Below are positions 61,701 to 64,000 of a stretch of 64,000 nt of DNA, in pieces (the stretch's first letter is position 1; each line of letters opens with the position of its first letter). The notes under the pieces were generated by a model, which had not been told where the DNA came from, did no database searches, and worked only from the letters and a program-made list of their open reading frames with translations. Origin of the DNA: Acanthornis magna (Eukaryota > Chordata > Aves > Passeriformes > Acanthizidae); assembly GCA_036785705.1 (NCBI GenBank), contig JAWUZG010000159.1:2170001-2234000 (forward strand), given 5' to 3'. A program made the translations under genes and the position numbers.

Positions 61701-64000
61701 CGAAACAGGGGCTGAATGAAAATCAGGTTGGAAGTGAGGAAATGTCACTCTGCTGGCACAGCACCCGCGTTTTTCCTGGGGGAACGTGCCCAATGTGCTT
61801 GGTCCCGCCACATCCCACACCCAGATCCCGAGATGGTTAGCAGGTGCTTCCCACACGGGATCCAAAGAGCCCACAAAGAACATTTCTGACCATTCTGACC
61901 ATTTCATGATCAGTAGAACCAGGGGTGACCGTTTTCCAGAGGATTTATGTTTTGAAAAGTGTCCTGTGGGCTCTCTGATGTCCATTATAATCACATCCAT
62001 GCATCACCATTTCCTGCAGTGAGGAGATTTCTGTCCTCTCTCTCATCACATATTCTCACTCAAAGCTATCTGAAATGCCCCCCCGTCTTTAATAAAGAAG
62101 ATAAAAATTTCCCAAAAGCTCTGCAGTTAGTAAAGGAGGGAAGAGAGATGCAGATGCACATATGCCAGCCTTCCTTAAGACCTCAGGTTAAAGATAAATA
62201 AATCATAAACCCTTGCCCTTTCACGTTCTTTTGATTTCCCAGGTGTCCAGGCTGAAAGACTGAACGAAGCCTGCAGCAAAAGCCCATGGTGCAGAGAAAC
62301 TATGAATTTAGTTACTTCAAGAGTTTTTCTTTACAGATGACACATGGTGTGCTGTGACAGAGGCAGGAGCATGGAGACAGCCACGTCTGCCTGGCAGCTT
62401 CCCAACAAAATACTTCCATTTTTTAACCTGAATCATGGATCAAAAGCAACCCTCCTAACTAAAATCAAAATCTAATATTCCTTCTTTAACATTTTTGGAA
62501 TGGAAAAAAAAAATAAAAAACGGCATGAAAAAAAGAGAGCACAGATTTTTTTAAATTTGGAAGGATTTTTTTAATCTCTCTGAATAATGAAGAGGTAAAA
62601 TAATTAGCTTTAAAGCTTTTCAGTATTTTAGTAATTGGGTTTGGTTTTCTTACTTGCCAAATCTGGAGATTTTGACATTTCAGAAAGAAAGAAAAAAATT
62701 AGAGGAAAAAAAAAAAAAAAGCCTTTGCAACAAAAAAAAGAAAATAATTTTTTCTCCAAGCAGGTTTAGGGCTTTTGCGTCTCCTCGTGCTGCTCCTCTC
62801 CTGCTGGCAGGGACCCTCCCAGACAGCACCTTGTACCCCCTTTCCCTGCTCTTCCCTAAGGAATACCCCATCCCTGGGACAAGACAAGATGGGATCATCT
62901 CCTCCACAGACCCCCTGTGATCTGTAACCCCAACAGAGCTGGAATCCCTCTCACATCCTGCCCCAGCATCTCCTGCCCTACACACCAGCACCACCACGGT
63001 TGGGCTCTAGAAGGTCCCTCCCAGCCCAGGACAATCTGGGACCATTTGGAGCCCATTTATCTGAGCTGGTTTCCCTTCCATGGCAGGATAAAGCACAGAG
63101 CAATCTGACGTGCCCCTCCTTGCAGAGATGATGTGTCAGAATCAGCTATTTCAGTATGGGCTTATTTCTTTCGGATGACAACCTCCAGTCCCTAAATATT
63201 CATGCAGGTTTCAATTCAGCTTTGAAGTCAGTGGGAGGCAGGTGCTTGAATGGGAACAAAGCACCTAATGGGCTTTGTGGGACTGGGTCGCAGCCAGGAT
63301 GCAGTTATGGTTCTGGGAGGTGCTTCACTGGGAGCAGAGCCAGTCCTGAGCTGGATTTCAAGCTCCTGAAACCAGGCAGGGCTGGAAGAGCTCCCAGGTG
63401 AGACCAAGTTTAGTTTTCCTGCTGTAAGTTTTGTATTGTGGAGAGCACAGCACTGGTTTGGAGACACGGGAAGAGGGCTGTTGGTGGGAAGTCTTCTCCG
63501 TCTCTGAGTGGTCATCCCTACGGAGCTTGTGGTGGCCCTCAGGGTGCAGGAGGAGGTCCTGGAGCAGCTTTGTCCTCTCAGGATGAGGTCTAAGAGCACC
63601 GAGGTGACAGCAATTTGATGATGTGGCTTTGGTCCTTGTAGGTGCAGAAGCCAAAAAACCCCAAGGAGGTCAGGAGGAAGGATGTGAGCACTGGGAGACG
63701 TGAGGGATGACTAAGAGAGCTAAATTTACAGAGTCTGGGAAAAGGAAGGCTCAGGGGCAACTGTGGTCATGGGCTAAAAATACCTTCAAGGTAACAGTAT
63801 AAATGAAGAAAGGGAATTACACGTGGTCCCAGAGGAGGTGAGGGCAGGAGACGGAGCTGGAGGGTAATGACGGAAGCATGGAGAGCAGAGATGGGGAAGG
63901 AGACCTGGCCAGTGGGGAATTTGCCAGGGGAAGGGTCTGTGGGGGCAGAGTGGGGCAGAAGCAGAGCAGTCGAAAGGTGACAGGGAAATGGGGTTGGTGC
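55709..64000. other. Intergenic region downstream of EEF1A2
   Basis: About 8.3 kb without a recognised gene. In human the next gene on this side is KCNQ2 on the same strand. Its first exon (MVQKSRNGG) is not present in any frame, so it would start beyond the window. Contents are an A/C-rich stretch after the EEF1A2 end (55730-55800), a 23-bp tandem array (61200-61379), A-rich tracts (62500-62760) and otherwise unique sequence. No CR1 body was recognised here, unlike the rest of the window. Confidence 0.6.
61200..61379. repeat. 23-bp tandem repeat, eight copies
   Basis: Eight copies of AGCTTTGGTGTCCTCCCCTC plus AAC, with single-base variants (TTGATG, CCCGTC, TCTCCTC, GCCTTG). The copies are not all identical, so the array is not newly expanded. 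Confidence 0.95.

Noticed and set aside
55709..64000. Start of KCNQ2, expected next to EEF1A2
   Set aside because: No frame shows its N-terminus or channel motifs; the gene probably begins beyond the window.

Overview
The window is vertebrate nuclear DNA and almost certainly avian. It has short GT-AG introns, CpG-rich promoters, and at least fourteen short CR1 (bird/reptile LINE) 3'-end fragments, recognisable by their conserved tail next to an AGAATCATAGAATG-type motif. No SINE or DNA-transposon bodies were recognised. Genes are split into exons, so I rebuilt each one from exon homology, splice sites and reading-frame phase. The gene order matches the human 20q13.33 neighbourhood SRMS - PTK6 - PPDPF - EEF1A2 (chicken chromosome 20), with two differences: PTK6 is not found, and a peroxidasin-family gene lies on the SRMS side.

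Region by region. (1) 134-10856, plus strand: the last eleven coding exons of a peroxidasin-like gene (part of an Ig domain, one further Ig domain, the animal heme-peroxidase domain, and a C-terminal furin site and coiled coil). Its von Willebrand C (VWC) tail appears lost. (2) 10879-15819: intergenic, repeats only. (3) 15820-23486, plus strand: SRMS, eight coding exons, 491 aa, non-receptor tyrosine kinase (SH3-SH2-kinase). (4) 23873-29067: intergenic, three CR1 fragments, no PTK6. (5) 29290-31062, minus strand: PPDPF, four coding exons, 112 aa, with a CpG-island promoter near 32.0-32.1 kb. (6) 32.1-40.1 kb: intergenic. (7) 40.1-41.1 kb: a long polypyrimidine tract followed by the EEF1A2 CpG promoter and noncoding exon 1. 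(8) 42661-55502, plus strand: EEF1A2, seven coding exons, 463 aa. (9) 55709-64000: intergenic, presumably leading towards KCNQ2, of which no exon is visible.

The genes do not form a pathway. They are four independent neighbours: an extracellular-matrix heme peroxidase, an intracellular tyrosine kinase, a small cytosolic differentiation factor and the neuron/muscle isoform of translation elongation factor 1A.

The most interesting point is the peroxidasin-like gene. Human PXDN (beside MYT1L) and PXDNL (near ST18) lie in paralogous blocks, and the 20q13.33 block carries MYT1. A peroxidasin gene here could therefore be a third whole-genome-duplication copy that mammals lost. It keeps an intact-looking catalytic domain, while its VWC exon looks frameshifted and eroded.
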